A stretch of DNA of 64,000 bases from Micromonospora zingiberis (GTDB taxonomy: Bacteria; Actinomycetota; Actinomycetes; Mycobacteriales; Micromonosporaceae), in the NCBI RefSeq assembly GCF_004331455.1, contig NZ_SJJR01000019.1:1-64000 (forward strand), in the 5' to 3' direction. Shown piece by piece: positions 1-8,828 of the stretch (the first letter of the stretch is position 1; the number at the start of each line of letters is the position of its first letter). Position numbers and translations under genes: made by a program. A model generated the notes under the pieces. The model was not told the origin of the DNA. It made no database searches and saw nothing but the letters and a program-made list of their open reading frames with translations.

Positions 1-124
1 CTCGGATGCCTTGGCGGGGCAGCGAGCCTGCCAGATGGTTGCCTGGGGTCAGTGACGGGCCCATGGGCATGTGCCCGGCCGCTCGACCTCCCGCTGCGTC
101 ACCACCACCAATTGCCGGCCGCTC
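1..124 (-). mobile_element. MITE-like element, copy A (cut by window edge)
   Basis: This is the end of the repeat that recurs at 314-554, 12460-12700 and 22968-23197, in the opposite orientation to the latter two. It ends in the shared inverted-repeat sequence (reverse complement begins GAGCGGCCGGCAAT) followed by TAA at 125-127, which matches the 3-bp target duplication of the other copies. It lacks the 11-bp internal segment present in the 314 and 12460 copies, as does the 22968 copy. No transposase is encoded. Confidence 0.8.
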
Positions 125-313
125 TAAGTCGGTATGCCGTTGTTCCGGATCTGCCCGAGGCTGGCAGCGCAGGCACGGGACTCCATCGGTCACGGAGCGT
201 GGAGAACTCCGATGATCGATGGATCCCGTGCCTGCGTGCTGCCGTCCGCCGGCGGCCTGGTGCCCCGATTCCCGGGAAGGCCGCACTCGGATGGCCGGTC
301 AACCCGGCGCTTA
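125..313. other. Spacer between two MITE copies with an inverted repeat
   Basis: No gene is supported here. It contains an imperfect inverted repeat: the arm at 169-188 (GCAGGCACGGGA plus a CCATCG run) pairs with 217-235, enclosing a smaller GGAG-AA-CTCC hairpin. This may be a terminator of a gene outside the window or the remnant of another element. Confidence 0.5.
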
Positions 314-554
314 GAGCGACCGGCAATAGGCCGACACGTCCTGATAGCCAGCCCGCCACCCTGGGCGGGGAAGATCTTGGTACGAATCTGCCCTTTGAGG
401 GGCGCCCTCGTGCCAAGATCTCGGATGCCTTGGCGTGGCAGCGAGCCTGCCAGATGGTTGCCTGGGGTCAGTGACGGGCCCATGGGCATGTGCCGCGTCC
501 GCTTCCGGCCGCTCGACCTCCCGCTGCGTCACCACCACCAATTGCCGGCCGCTC
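314..554 (-). mobile_element. MITE-like element, copy B (complete, 241 bp)
   Basis: A complete copy with imperfect 17-bp terminal inverted repeats (GAGCGACCGGCAATAGG and GAGCGGCCGGCAATTGG) and a direct TTA duplication at 311-313 and 555-557. It holds the internal 50-bp hairpin common to the family. The right-hand TTA is, on the minus strand, the TAA stop codon of the MMPL gene, so the element sits exactly at that stop codon. The 3-bp TWA duplication resembles targets used by some IS5-family groups; that link is an inference. Confidence 0.85.
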
Positions 555-2795
555 TTACCCGTGTCGGGCGAGTGCCTCGCCTTCGATGTCCAGGGTCGGC
601 ACGACCTTGTTCATCCAGCGGGGCATCCACCAGATTCGCCGGCCGAGGATCAGCATGGCGGCGGGGACGATGAGCATGCGGACCAGGAAGGCGTCGACCA
701 GGACGCCGATGGCCAGGGCGAACCCGATGGTCTTGAGGATGATGTCGTCGGTGAGGGTGAAGCCGGCGAACACGCCGACCATGATGAGGGCTGCGGCGGC
801 CACGACGCGGGCGCTGTGGGTGAACCCGTCGATGACGGCTTGGCGTGCTGGAGTGCCGTGGACGTAGCACTCTCGCATGCGGGTGACGAGGAAGACCTCG
901 TAGTCCATCGCCAGGCCGAACAGGATGCCGGTGAGCAGGATCGGCAGCAGGAACAGCACCGGGCCGCTGGTGTCGAGCCCGACGAGTTCGTTGAGCCAGC
1001 CCCATTGGAAGACCGCCACCGTCGCCCCCAGCGAGACGCCGACGGAGAACAGGAAGCCGAGCGCGGCCTTGACGGGCACCCAGATCGAGCGGAACACCGC
1101 GATGAGCAGGATGAGCGCCAGTCCCACGACGACGGCGAGGTAGAGCGGGAACACCTCGGTCAGCTCGTTGGAGATGTCGACGCCGACCGCGGTGACGCCG
1201 GTGACCAGTGCTCGGGCTCCGCTCTGCGCCGGCAGGTTCGACAGCGTGTCCCGGATGTCGGCGACGAGGTCCTTGGTGGATTCGTCCGACGGTCCGGAGC
1301 GGGGGATCACCGTGAGGGTCGCGTACTGCGCCGTGGCGAGCTGGTGCGCGTAGGCCTGCTGTGCCTGCGGGCTGTCGCTGGTGATGGCCGGGATCACCGC
1401 GGCGATGTCGGAGCCGCTTTCGGCGGCCAGCGTGTGCAGCCGCTCGGTGGCGGTCTCGACTGCGGCGGCCGGGTCCGGGGCTTCCCGGGTGTCGATGACG
1501 ACGAGCAGCGGCCCGTTGGCTCCGGCGCCGAAGTGCTCGTCGATGAGGTCGTAGGCGACGCGTACGTCGCTGCCTGCGGGTTTGGTGCTGTCGTCCGGGA
1601 GGGCGAGTTGCAGGGAGGCCACGGGGATGGAGGCCACGGCGGCGGCGGTGATCCCGAGGAGGAGCGCGGGCCAGCGAAGCCGGGCGAGGCCCTCGACCCA
1701 ACGGCGACCGAGGGTACGTGGCTCGTCAGGGTTCTGGTCGGCGCCGGTGCCCGTGGCGGCGACGGGGCGCTTGTTGACGGCGCGAGGACGTCGCTTCGTG
1801 ATGCGGGTGCCGGCGAATCCGAGCAGCGCGGGCAGCAGGGTGAGCGCGATCAGTACGGCGAGGGCGACGGTGAACGCTCCGCCCAGGCCCATCTCGGTGA
1901 GGAATCCGATGCCGCACACGGCGAGGCCGACGAGTGCGATGACGACGGTGAGGCCGGCGAACACCACCGCGGAGCCTGCGGTGCCCACGGCGCGGCCGGC
2001 CGCCTCCTCCAGCGGGCGGCCCTGGCGCACCTCGGCCTGGTAGCGGGACAGGATGAACAGCGCGTAGTCGATGCCGACCGCCAGCCCGAGCATCGTGCCG
2101 AGCGCGGGGGTCGTGGTGCCGAGGTCGACGAACCCGGTCAGGGTGGCGATGGCGGCCATCCCGATGCCGACGCCGACCAGCGCGGTCAGCAGCGGCATCC
2201 CGGCCGCGACGAGCGACCCGAGGGTGAGGGCCAGCACCACGAAGGCGACGGCGATGCCGATCAGTTCGGCGACCGCTCCGCCGATTTCCACTCCGAGTAC
2301 GTCTCCGCCGATGGTTGCGGTCAGTCCGGCTTCCTCGGCGACGGTACGGGCAGCTTCGAGGGCCTCCCGGTCCGTCTCGGACAGATCGACCGCGCCGCGG
2401 TCGTAGCTGACCGAGGCGAAGCCGGTACGCCCGTCCTCGGAGATCGTCCCCGTGGCGAACGGGTCGGCGATCGACAGGACGTGACTCGTCCTCAGTGCCG
2501 CGAGCGCGGCCGACACGGCTTGGGTGTTGGCCGGGTCTGCCAGTGACTCGCCGTCCGGGGCCTGGAACACCACCCGCGCCGTCGCGCCGTCCGGTACGGC
2601 ATCGGGATCGCGTTCCCTGATCAGCTCGAACGCCTGCGTCGACTCGATGCCGGACAACTCGAAGCTGTCATTGGTCTTGCCCGACAGGGTCGCGGCCCCG
2701 AGCGCGACGGTGAGGAGTAGCAGGACCCAGATTCCCGTCACGGTCCACCGGCGTCGGAACGACCAGCGTCCGAGCCTGAACAACTGCCATGCCAT
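555..2795 (-). CDS. MMPL/RND-family transporter
   Basis: A 746-residue integral membrane exporter of the MMPL branch of the RND superfamily, expected to use proton motive force to export hydrophobic drugs or lipids. A first membrane segment near residues 17-37 is followed by a large extracytoplasmic loop, a helix bundle carrying the GIDYALFILSRY motif, a second loop, and a second bundle with LAMDYEVFLVTR, the duplicated MMPL layout. The ATG at 2795 was chosen because GGAGGAG lies just upstream; a further in-frame upstream ATG has no such site. It is divergent from a TetR gene with an operator-like palindrome between them, which suggests TetR control. Its stop codon coincides with a MITE target duplication. 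Confidence 0.9.
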   Translation of the reverse strand: MAWQLFRLGRWSFRRRWTVTGIWVLLLLTVALGAATLSGKTNDSFELSGIESTQAFELIRERDPDAVPDGATARVVFQAPDGESLADPANTQAVSAALAALRTSHVLSIADPFATGTISEDGRTGFASVSYDRGAVDLSETDREALEAARTVAEEAGLTATIGGDVLGVEIGGAVAELIGIAVAFVVLALTLGSLVAAGMPLLTALVGVGIGMAAIATLTGFVDLGTTTPALGTMLGLAVGIDYALFILSRYQAEVRQGRPLEEAAGRAVGTAGSAVVFAGLTVVIALVGLAVCGIGFLTEMGLGGAFTVALAVLIALTLLPALLGFAGTRITKRRPRAVNKRPVAATGTGADQNPDEPRTLGRRWVEGLARLRWPALLLGITAAAVASIPVASLQLALPDDSTKPAGSDVRVAYDLIDEHFGAGANGPLLVVIDTREAPDPAAAVETATERLHTLAAESGSDIAAVIPAITSDSPQAQQAYAHQLATAQYATLTVIPRSGPSDESTKDLVADIRDTLSNLPAQSGARALVTGVTAVGVDISNELTEVFPLYLAVVVGLALILLIAVFRSIWVPVKAALGFLFSVGVSLGATVAVFQWGWLNELVGLDTSGPVLFLLPILLTGILFGLAMDYEVFLVTRMRECYVHGTPARQAVIDGFTHSARVVAAAALIMVGVFAGFTLTDDIILKTIGFALAIGVLVDAFLVRMLIVPAAMLILGRRIWWMPRWMNKVVPTLDIEGEALARHG

Positions 2796-2903
2796 GCCGT
2801 CTCCTCCAGCGTGTCTGTGACCAGGTCTCGCCGTGGGTGCTCGCGGCGCGAACCGGCGGAGCACCCGGCGATCGGTCGATCGCTTGGAGGAGACAGTAGC
2901 CTG

Positions 2904-2925
2904 AAAATATCCGGATGGATATTTT
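2904..2925. promoter_or_regulatory. Candidate TetR operator
   Basis: A perfect palindrome, AAAATATCC-GGAT-GGATATTTT, in the MMPL/TetR intergenic region. It is strikingly AT-rich for this genome. Its position suits autoregulation by the TetR protein together with control of the exporter. Confidence 0.7.
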
Positions 2926-2993
2926 TGTGGCTGTCGTCATAGGATCGAACCGGCGGGGCACCACCGGCCCGCCGATCGCCTTGGAGGTATGCG

Positions 2994-3641
2994 ATGACCG
3001 ATCGAGACCCAGAGGGCATCCCGCCCGCCCGGCAGGCGGGTTCACCGAAGCGGGGCCCGTACGCCAAGGGACTCGCGCGGCGGCAGCAGATCATCGACGA
3101 GGTGCTGGCGGTCTACGACCGGCTGGGATTCGAGGGCACCTCGCTGCGCGCCATCGGTGAGGCGATCGGCGTGACGCATCCGGTGCTCAAGCACCACTTC
3201 GGCACCCGCGAGCAACTCTTCATCGAGGTGCTGCGGGAACACGACCGCCGCTTCCTCGACGCCCCGTACGACGGAGACGGCACCTTCGTCGACCTGATCC
3301 ATCGATCGACCGAGCACAGCATCCGGGTGCCGGGGCTGATGGCCCTGCTGAACAGCATGGTGGCGCACGCCCTGGAGGCGGGCAACGACCGCTCCCGGGC
3401 GCACTTCTCCGAGCGGTACGCCGACCTGCGAGGGAAGATCATGGAACTTCTCGCGGAGGGCCAGGCGGCGGGAAGCGTACGGTCGGACATCTCCCTGGCG
3501 GAAGCGGCCTCGCTCGTCCTCGCGGCGGCCGACGGCCTGAGTACCCAGTGGTTGCTCGACCGGAGCGCCGATCTCAAGAGCGGTCTGCTGCTACTGCAAC
3601 GCCTCCTCGAACCGCCGGACCAGCAGGTGAGGCAGACTTGA
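2994..3641 (+). CDS. TetR/AcrR-family regulator
   Basis: A 215-residue one-component regulator. The N-terminal helix-turn-helix covers roughly residues 27-75: a QQIIDEVLAVYDRLGFEGTS segment, then the recognition helix region and the typical HHFGTREQLF end. The rest is the helical ligand-binding domain (residues 80-205), which shows no recognisable specificity. GGAGG lies a few bases upstream of the ATG. It is divergent from the MMPL exporter and probably represses it through the palindrome at 2904-2925, with an unknown exporter substrate as inducer (inference). Confidence 0.9.
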   Translation: MTDRDPEGIPPARQAGSPKRGPYAKGLARRQQIIDEVLAVYDRLGFEGTSLRAIGEAIGVTHPVLKHHFGTREQLFIEVLREHDRRFLDAPYDGDGTFVDLIHRSTEHSIRVPGLMALLNSMVAHALEAGNDRSRAHFSERYADLRGKIMELLAEGQAAGSVRSDISLAEAASLVLAAADGLSTQWLLDRSADLKSGLLLLQRLLEPPDQQVRQT

Positions 3642-3682
3642 TCTTGTCGATGCAGGGACAGCCCAGGCACGTGCCGGTGTCC

Positions 3683-3688
3683 TAGCAT
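3683..3688 (+). promoter_or_regulatory. -10 box of a leaderless-type promoter
   Basis: TAGCAT lies 6 bp before the GTG at 3695, so transcription would begin at or very near the start codon. Confidence 0.5.
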
Positions 3689-3694
3689 CGGAGG

Positions 3695-4558
3695 GTGGAA
3701 CAGCTGACCGAACGCCCGACGAGCATCGCGAAGCTGCCGGCCGGCCCGGTGGAATACCGGCTGGACCGACGTGGCGACGCCACCGTCGTGGTGTTCCACG
3801 GCGGACACATGCGGGCCAGCCTGACGCTGGACGAGCAGGTGTACGCCGACGCGAACCTCACTGTCCTGGCACCGTCGCGTCCCGGGTACGGCCGCACGCC
3901 GCTGGCCACCGGGACCACCGTGCCCGGGTTCGCCGACGTGACCGCCGACCTCTGCCGGCAGTTGGAAATTACCCGGGTCGCGGCGGTCGTCGGCATCTCC
4001 GCCGGCGGGCCGAGCGCGGTGGCGCTCGCCGCACGCCACCCCGACCTGGTCGAACGGCTGATCCTCCAGTGCGCCGTGGGGCCGCTGCCCTATCCCGACC
4101 GCCCCACCCGCCTGCTGACGAGTGTCATGTTCTCGCCCCACACGGAGCGCTTCACCTGGGGCGGGATACGGGCGCTGCTGCGCCGATCCCCGAACTTCGG
4201 CATCCGGCAACTGCTGCACGGCCTGTCGACCCTGCCCGGCGGACGCGCGCTCGAGCAGTTGAGCCCCACGCAGCGTACGTGGTTGGCCTGGCTGTTCTCC
4301 CAGATGCGCGCCGGGGCCGGTTTCCGCAACGACATGCGGCCCCGCGAGGATCTCACCGCACAGGTCAGCCAGCCTGCCCTGGTGATCGCCAGCCGCCTCG
4401 ACGGCGCGGTGCCGTTCGCCCACGCCGAGGCACTGGTCGCCCGGCTTCCCCGGGCCGAGTTGGCGCAGAGCCAGGCCAGCCACCACTTCTACGAGCTCAG
4501 CCCCGACTGGCCCGCCATCGCCGACACCATCCGCGTCTTCCTCGCCGTCGACCCATAG
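3695..4558 (+). CDS. Alpha/beta-hydrolase
   Basis: A 287-residue alpha/beta-hydrolase-fold protein without a signal peptide. The nucleophile elbow is GISAGG with Ser about 102; an HGG near 35-37 should form the oxyanion hole. The acid is probably the Asp in ASRLDGAVPF, and the base the His in the C-terminal SHHFYEL. The substrate cannot be predicted. The GTG start is chosen because the homologous region begins there and a TAGCAT -10 box sits 6 bp upstream, which suggests a leaderless transcript. It stands alone downstream of the TetR gene on the same strand. Confidence 0.85.
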   Translation: MEQLTERPTSIAKLPAGPVEYRLDRRGDATVVVFHGGHMRASLTLDEQVYADANLTVLAPSRPGYGRTPLATGTTVPGFADVTADLCRQLEITRVAAVVGISAGGPSAVALAARHPDLVERLILQCAVGPLPYPDRPTRLLTSVMFSPHTERFTWGGIRALLRRSPNFGIRQLLHGLSTLPGGRALEQLSPTQRTWLAWLFSQMRAGAGFRNDMRPREDLTAQVSQPALVIASRLDGAVPFAHAEALVARLPRAELAQSQASHHFYELSPDWPAIADTIRVFLAVDP

Positions 4559-4706
4559 GGGCTCCGTACGCCCATGACGGATCTCACCGGGGTGTGCCGG
4601 TCACCTGGGCGCACGGTCCGGTGGGGCCGAGCCGGCTCCGGCAAAGCCGCTCATGTCGGCCGACACGCTTGCCCCTGACCCGGCGTCATGTCAGATAGTC
4701 GGTGGC

Positions 4707-5822
4707 GTGGAGGGGCACTTGACTGTGGGGCGTGTCGCCGAGCTGGCTGGCGTAACCGTCCGCACGCTGCATCACTACGACGCTATCGGCCTCCTGCCGC
4801 CGTCGATGCGGACCGCCGCCGGGCATAGGGCCTACTCGGCGGACGACGTGGAGCGGCTGCGGGAGGTGCTCGCCTACCGGCGGCTGGGTTTCGGGCTGGG
4901 CGAGATCGCGAATCTGGTGCACGACCCAGCCACCGACGCGGTCGCGCACCTGCGCCGACTGCGCAATCTGCTCCGAGCACAGCGCGACCGGGCTGCCGCC
5001 ATGGTGACGGCTATCGACAGAGAACTGGAGGCGCGGGCGATGGGCATCAGGACCACACCGGAGGAGCAACTGAGAGTGTTCGGCGCTCAGTTGTACGACA
5101 CCATCGGATCCGCGTACCCGGCGACGCGGCGCACCGAGCCGCGGATCGCCGCGCGCATCTGGGCGGCGCTCGGGGACGCACGCACCGTCCTGAACGTCGG
5201 GGCTGGAACCGGATCGTACGAACCACCGGACCGTGCCGTCACGGCGGTGGAACCGTCGGCGGTTATGCGGGCCCAGCGTCCAGCCGGCGCCGCACCGTGC
5301 GTGGCCGCCCGGGCGGAGAACCTACCGTTCGAGGACCAGTCCTTCGACGTCGCGATGGCGGTCAGCACCGTTCATCACTGGCCGGATCCGATTGCCGGCC
5401 TACAGGAGATGCGGCGGGTGGCCCGCCGCGTGGTGGTGTTCACGTACGACGCCGACAACACCGGTTGGCGTGAGCGGTTCTGGCTCACCCGCGACTACCT
5501 GCCGGAGTTCGCTGACCTGCTCGTCGGCTGGCCGTCCATGGCCGACCTGACCCGCGCGATCGGTGGGCGCGCGGAGCCGGTGCTCGTACCGTGGGACTGC
5601 ACGGACGGTTTCTTCGAGGCGTACTGGCGCCGGCCCGAGGCATATCTGGAAGAGCACGTGCGCCGCGCAGTATCGGTGTGGACCAGAGTCGGGCCGCAGG
5701 CCGAGCAGCGGGCAGTGAGCGCGCTCCGCGAGGATCTCTCCTCGGGCCGGTGGGCCACCCGCAACCGCGACCTCGTCGCCCTCGACGCGGCAGAACTCGG
5801 TCTCCGCCTGCTGACCGCCTGA
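4707..5822 (+). CDS. MerR-type HTH fused to SAM-dependent methyltransferase
   Basis: A 371-residue two-domain protein. Residues about 5-75 are a MerR winged helix (LTVGRVAELAGVTVRTLHHY, then LPPS and a GLGEIANLV stretch), followed by a helical linker rich in Arg and Glu. Residues about 150-300 form a class I methyltransferase with motif I NVGAGTG, an acidic VTAVEPS strand and a UbiE-like VSTVHHWPDP segment. The effector domain of this MerR protein is therefore an enzyme fold rather than a metal or drug pocket. The start is uncertain: GTG 4707, TTG 4719 or GTG 4725 are all in frame, and GGAGGGG at 4709-4715 favours the later ones. Confidence 0.85.
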   Translation: MEGHLTVGRVAELAGVTVRTLHHYDAIGLLPPSMRTAAGHRAYSADDVERLREVLAYRRLGFGLGEIANLVHDPATDAVAHLRRLRNLLRAQRDRAAAMVTAIDRELEARAMGIRTTPEEQLRVFGAQLYDTIGSAYPATRRTEPRIAARIWAALGDARTVLNVGAGTGSYEPPDRAVTAVEPSAVMRAQRPAGAAPCVAARAENLPFEDQSFDVAMAVSTVHHWPDPIAGLQEMRRVARRVVVFTYDADNTGWRERFWLTRDYLPEFADLLVGWPSMADLTRAIGGRAEPVLVPWDCTDGFFEAYWRRPEAYLEEHVRRAVSVWTRVGPQAEQRAVSALREDLSSGRWATRNRDLVALDAAELGLRLLTA

Positions 5823-5941
5823 ACCATCCTGCGTGCGCAGGTCGCCGGTGCGGCGCGGAAGTCCGGTGCACGCTCCTGGCCGAGAGTGCGTCCGACGCCC
5901 GGAGGCCGCGATTCCCGTCGGTCACCGCGTGCCGAGCGTGT

Positions 5942-7105
5942 TCAGGTCTCGTCGTAGCGTTCGCTGTGTCGAGTCAGGGACCACACGAAATACCAGCGGT
6001 TGGTCTTCAACGTCAGAGCGTTGTTGTCCGCCCAGGACTGCACTGCCGTCCACACGCTACCGGCTCCTGCGATGCCGGCGATCGTGGCGGCAACCTGAAA
6101 CGCGGGGCCGTACACGACGGCAAGTGTGGCGGTGACCGTGCCTAGGACGGCACCGGTGGCGGAGACAGCCCGCTTACGTCGGATGGTGCTCAGGTCAGCG
6201 CTCACGCTGCGGACGCCGTCAGCGATGTCGTGTCCGATGCGGATCAGCGCCCGGTCGCGTTCCACAGCATCGAGTGCGGTATCCAGGTCCAGCAGCTGAT
6301 CCTGCAGCCAGCGCTTGAAGGTCTGAGCGGAATCAAGATGATCCGCGGTGATCTTTCCGTAGTCCCCGAGCGAGATCCCTTCGAGGAACGGCAGGTCGAG
6401 TTGGGTGACGGGAATGACGACTCGGCTCAGCAGGGGTGGAGTGTTCTCCAACGCGACAATTCGGCCACTGGCCGCCATGAAGTCGAACAACGACGGCACT
6501 TTGACTTCCGGCTCGGATCGATCAGTCCAATATGCCATCCGTTCCTGTAGCGACAGGTGTCGCTGCTGCCAGCCGTTGTGTATGACGGCCATGAGGGGAT
6601 TGTCGAGGATCGAGTAGCGCGGCAGGTACCAGACCAGCCCCGCACACAACAGCTCCCGGCACGAGACCAGCCACTGCCCCAGAGACTCCAGGTCGGGACA
6701 GTGCATGCGTACCCGTGCCATGTATTTGTTGATAGCCGGCGCTGGTATGCCAGGCAGCAGCGGCGGTTCGAGCAGCATGCTGCTGCCGTACGTGGTCAAG
6801 CCGGTGTCATGCGCTGGGTGCCGCTGCTCGTGAGAAAGCATCAGGGTGTCCGACACCAGCAGGGCCCTCTTGGTGATGCCCGCGAACTCGGCATCACTCA
6901 CGCCGATCCCTACGTGGAACGGAGACCGGGCGAGCCGCTTTTCGGCGACCAACCGCTGCCGTTCCTCGTCGAACAGGTGCGCGGCGTAAGCCCTGGCAAC
7001 ACTCGCAGGTTGGGCGAGTTCGTCCTGCGACAACGACGAGAAGAAGGACCGCATCGCCTTGGCGACGACCCGATTTTCCAGGCGCGTCCTGCGTTTAGGC
7101 CACAC
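5942..7105 (-). CDS. Hypothetical protein with C-terminal membrane hairpin
   Basis: A 387-residue protein I do not recognise. The first 280 residues look soluble and mixed. A basic segment (RRKRAV) then precedes two hydrophobic stretches, near 305-325 and 330-350 (TGAVLGTVTATLAVVYGPAF, then VAATIAGIAGAGSVW), that could form a membrane hairpin, followed by an aromatic tail. A GTG start at 7105 is supported by TAACAT 6 bp upstream (leaderless type). It is a single gene facing away from the GNAT at 7318. No catalytic motif was found. Confidence 0.7.
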   Translation of the reverse strand: MWPKRRTRLENRVVAKAMRSFFSSLSQDELAQPASVARAYAAHLFDEERQRLVAEKRLARSPFHVGIGVSDAEFAGITKRALLVSDTLMLSHEQRHPAHDTGLTTYGSSMLLEPPLLPGIPAPAINKYMARVRMHCPDLESLGQWLVSCRELLCAGLVWYLPRYSILDNPLMAVIHNGWQQRHLSLQERMAYWTDRSEPEVKVPSLFDFMAASGRIVALENTPPLLSRVVIPVTQLDLPFLEGISLGDYGKITADHLDSAQTFKRWLQDQLLDLDTALDAVERDRALIRIGHDIADGVRSVSADLSTIRRKRAVSATGAVLGTVTATLAVVYGPAFQVAATIAGIAGAGSVWTAVQSWADNNALTLKTNRWYFVWSLTRHSERYDET

Positions 7106-7111
7106 CTCAAG

Positions 7112-7117
7112 ATGTTA
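7112..7117 (-). promoter_or_regulatory. -10 box of a leaderless-type promoter
   Basis: TAACAT on the minus strand, 6 bp upstream of the GTG at 7105. Confidence 0.5.
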
Positions 7118-7317
7118 GCTGGCACACCTGCACGCCCAATGGGCCGTGAGCGCGAATTGGTCTGGCCGTTCATCCGAAGCTGCGCCGACGGCCGCGTGGA
7201 TTTCAGCCTGACCGGACCCCGGTCGGGCTCGTCACCGCCGCACTCACCGTGGAAAAACCCGTTGCGCCGGGCCGGCAGCGGAGGTCTGGTTGACCGGCCA
7301 CCAATCATGGAGAGAAC

Positions 7318-7899
7318 ATGACGCGCCCGCCGCTGCCCACCCCCACGCTGCACACCACTCGCCTCCAGCTGCGTCCCTTCGACGGTGAGGATGCCAACGC
7401 CCTCTTCGCGCTGCACAGCAGCGCCTACGTGCTGCGCTACTGGGACGCGCCGCCGTGGAGCGAACGCGTACGCGCCGAGCGGTTCATCTCGGCCTGCCGG
7501 CAGATGGCAGAGGAGGGCACCGGGGCGCGGCTGGCCGTGGATCGAGTCTCCGACGGGGCGTTCATCGGCTGGTGCAGCCTCAACCGGTGGAATCCGGACT
7601 ACCGCAGCGCATCGCTGGGCTACTGCTTCGACGATGCGGCATGGGGTCACGGCTACGCGACGGAGGCCGCGCGTGCCTTGCTGAGGTGGGCATTCGACAC
7701 GCTGGACCTGAATCGCGTCCAGGCGGAGACCGATACCCGCAACGCGGCATCTGCCCGGGTGCTGGAGAAACTCGGGTTCGTGCGTGAAGGGACGTTGCGG
7801 GAAGACTGCGTCGTGAACGGCGAGGTCTCTGACTCGTGGGTCTACGGGCTGATCAGGCGGGATTGGCGGCCACCGTCCGAGCCGCTTCCCGCCCGCTGA
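7318..7899 (+). CDS. GNAT N-acetyltransferase, RimJ/RimL type
   Basis: A 193-residue acetyltransferase of the RimJ/RimL group, which acetylates protein N-termini or small amines with acetyl-CoA. It starts with the usual LHTTRLQLRPF strand. The core has the SLGYCFDDAAWGHGYATEA segment, in which the acetyl-CoA loop is GHGYAT, followed by ALLRWAFDTLDLNRVQAET and the N-A-ASARVLEKLGF motif near residue 145. GGAGAG precedes the ATG. It is a single gene and its substrate is unknown. Confidence 0.9.
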   Translation: MTRPPLPTPTLHTTRLQLRPFDGEDANALFALHSSAYVLRYWDAPPWSERVRAERFISACRQMAEEGTGARLAVDRVSDGAFIGWCSLNRWNPDYRSASLGYCFDDAAWGHGYATEAARALLRWAFDTLDLNRVQAETDTRNAASARVLEKLGFVREGTLREDCVVNGEVSDSWVYGLIRRDWRPPSEPLPAR

Positions 7900-8135
7900 A
7901 TCACCGCCGGCCCTGCCCGTGGCGTGGCTGGTTCGCCATGAGGACAAAACAGGTGGCCTCGCCGGCCCGAGCCGCCTTACCTTGCAACTGGATCTTCTGC
8001 TCCGGCCCACTCTGACGAGAGGACTTCACCCCGCGTGACGCCGCCTGCTCTGTAGACCTGACACCTTCCCGCATCGGTCGCCGACGTCGCCGTCGGCTCG
8101 TTTCCCATGCCTTCCGTCAGGTCTTCAGGGAGATC

Positions 8136-8543
8136 ATGTCTACGCGTCCTCATATCGAGCTGTCCTGGACCCTTCGGCGTACGCGCCTCCCCCTGCGCGC
8201 GTCCCGCTGCGTCCACTGCCACTCCGGCCTCGCCGACACCGGCGACGGCGTGTTCCGCGTCAATGCCAACGGCAAACTCCTCGACATCTGGCCTCTGGTC
8301 GCCTGCGTCACCGGCGACCGGGGCAGCAAAACCAACCTTCACGCTCGCGTCCCGGTCCGGTACCTGGAACCGATCCGTTGGGAGGACCACTCCGGCAACT
8401 CCTCCCGTCGTGGGCCCGAGCCGGGGCGGGAGGCAAGGTGGCCTTGCCCCGGACACCTGCATCGTGCGTCGATCCGCGCGCGGTCGCTCATGACCGGGCG
8501 TGAACGAAGGTACGGGCCGGCCCGATACCGGCGACGAGGGTGA
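8136..8543 (+). pseudogene. Truncated DUF1062-family gene
   Basis: The first 65-70 residues match the N-terminal half of DUF1062 proteins: a WTLRRTRLPL opening, one CxxC pair (CVHC), FRVNANGKLLDIW, and an RVPVRYLEP strand. The second cysteine pair expected near LVACVTG is degraded. After residue 70 the frame runs into low-complexity Arg/Gly/Pro sequence with no family similarity, whereas intact members are nearer 180-200 residues. A ribosome-binding site (AGGGAGA) remains. The gene is most likely decayed after a 3' rearrangement. Confidence 0.6.
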
Positions 8544-8772
8544 ACGCCCGGGTCGGGGGTGTCCGGTCCGGGTAGGTCCGGCCCGGCCGGTTGGTCGTGG
8601 ACTGGGTTGGAGCCGGATAGCTTGGGGATCCGGCGCCATCTCGTCCCGACCAACGTGGCGATTGCGGGAAGGCGTCGTCGACCGCCCGTTCCCAGGGTGG
8701 CGAACGCCGATCACGCTGATGGTGTGACGGTGCGTCCATGGCAGGCCGCGCGCTGTACGCGTGCGACCGGAT

Positions 8773-8806
8773 GCTCGGCGCTGGCGATGTGCTGCCAGCG
8801 CCGAGC
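8773..8806 (-). terminator. Hairpin downstream of the SH3-like gene
   Basis: A perfect 13-bp stem (GCTCGGCGCTGGC pairing with 8794-8806) and an 8-base loop, about 22 bp past the stop codon at 8829 on the minus strand. No U-tract follows, as is usual in actinomycetes. Confidence 0.65.
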
Positions 8807-8828
8807 AAACTCGGCTTGGTGTGGTCTG

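Noticed and set aside
435..2546. 703-codon open frame on the plus strand, rich in Asp, Glu and Gly
   Set aside because: It is antisense to the MMPL gene and has the low-complexity composition expected of an antisense frame in GC-rich coding DNA.
3113..4486. 457-codon minus-strand frame
   Set aside because: It is opposite the TetR and hydrolase genes, both of which have clear domains.
8490..8760. GC-rich partly repetitive stretch that looked like a structured RNA
   Set aside because: The repeats (variants of CCGGTCCGGGT) are short and do not form one stable fold; no promoter or terminator frames them.
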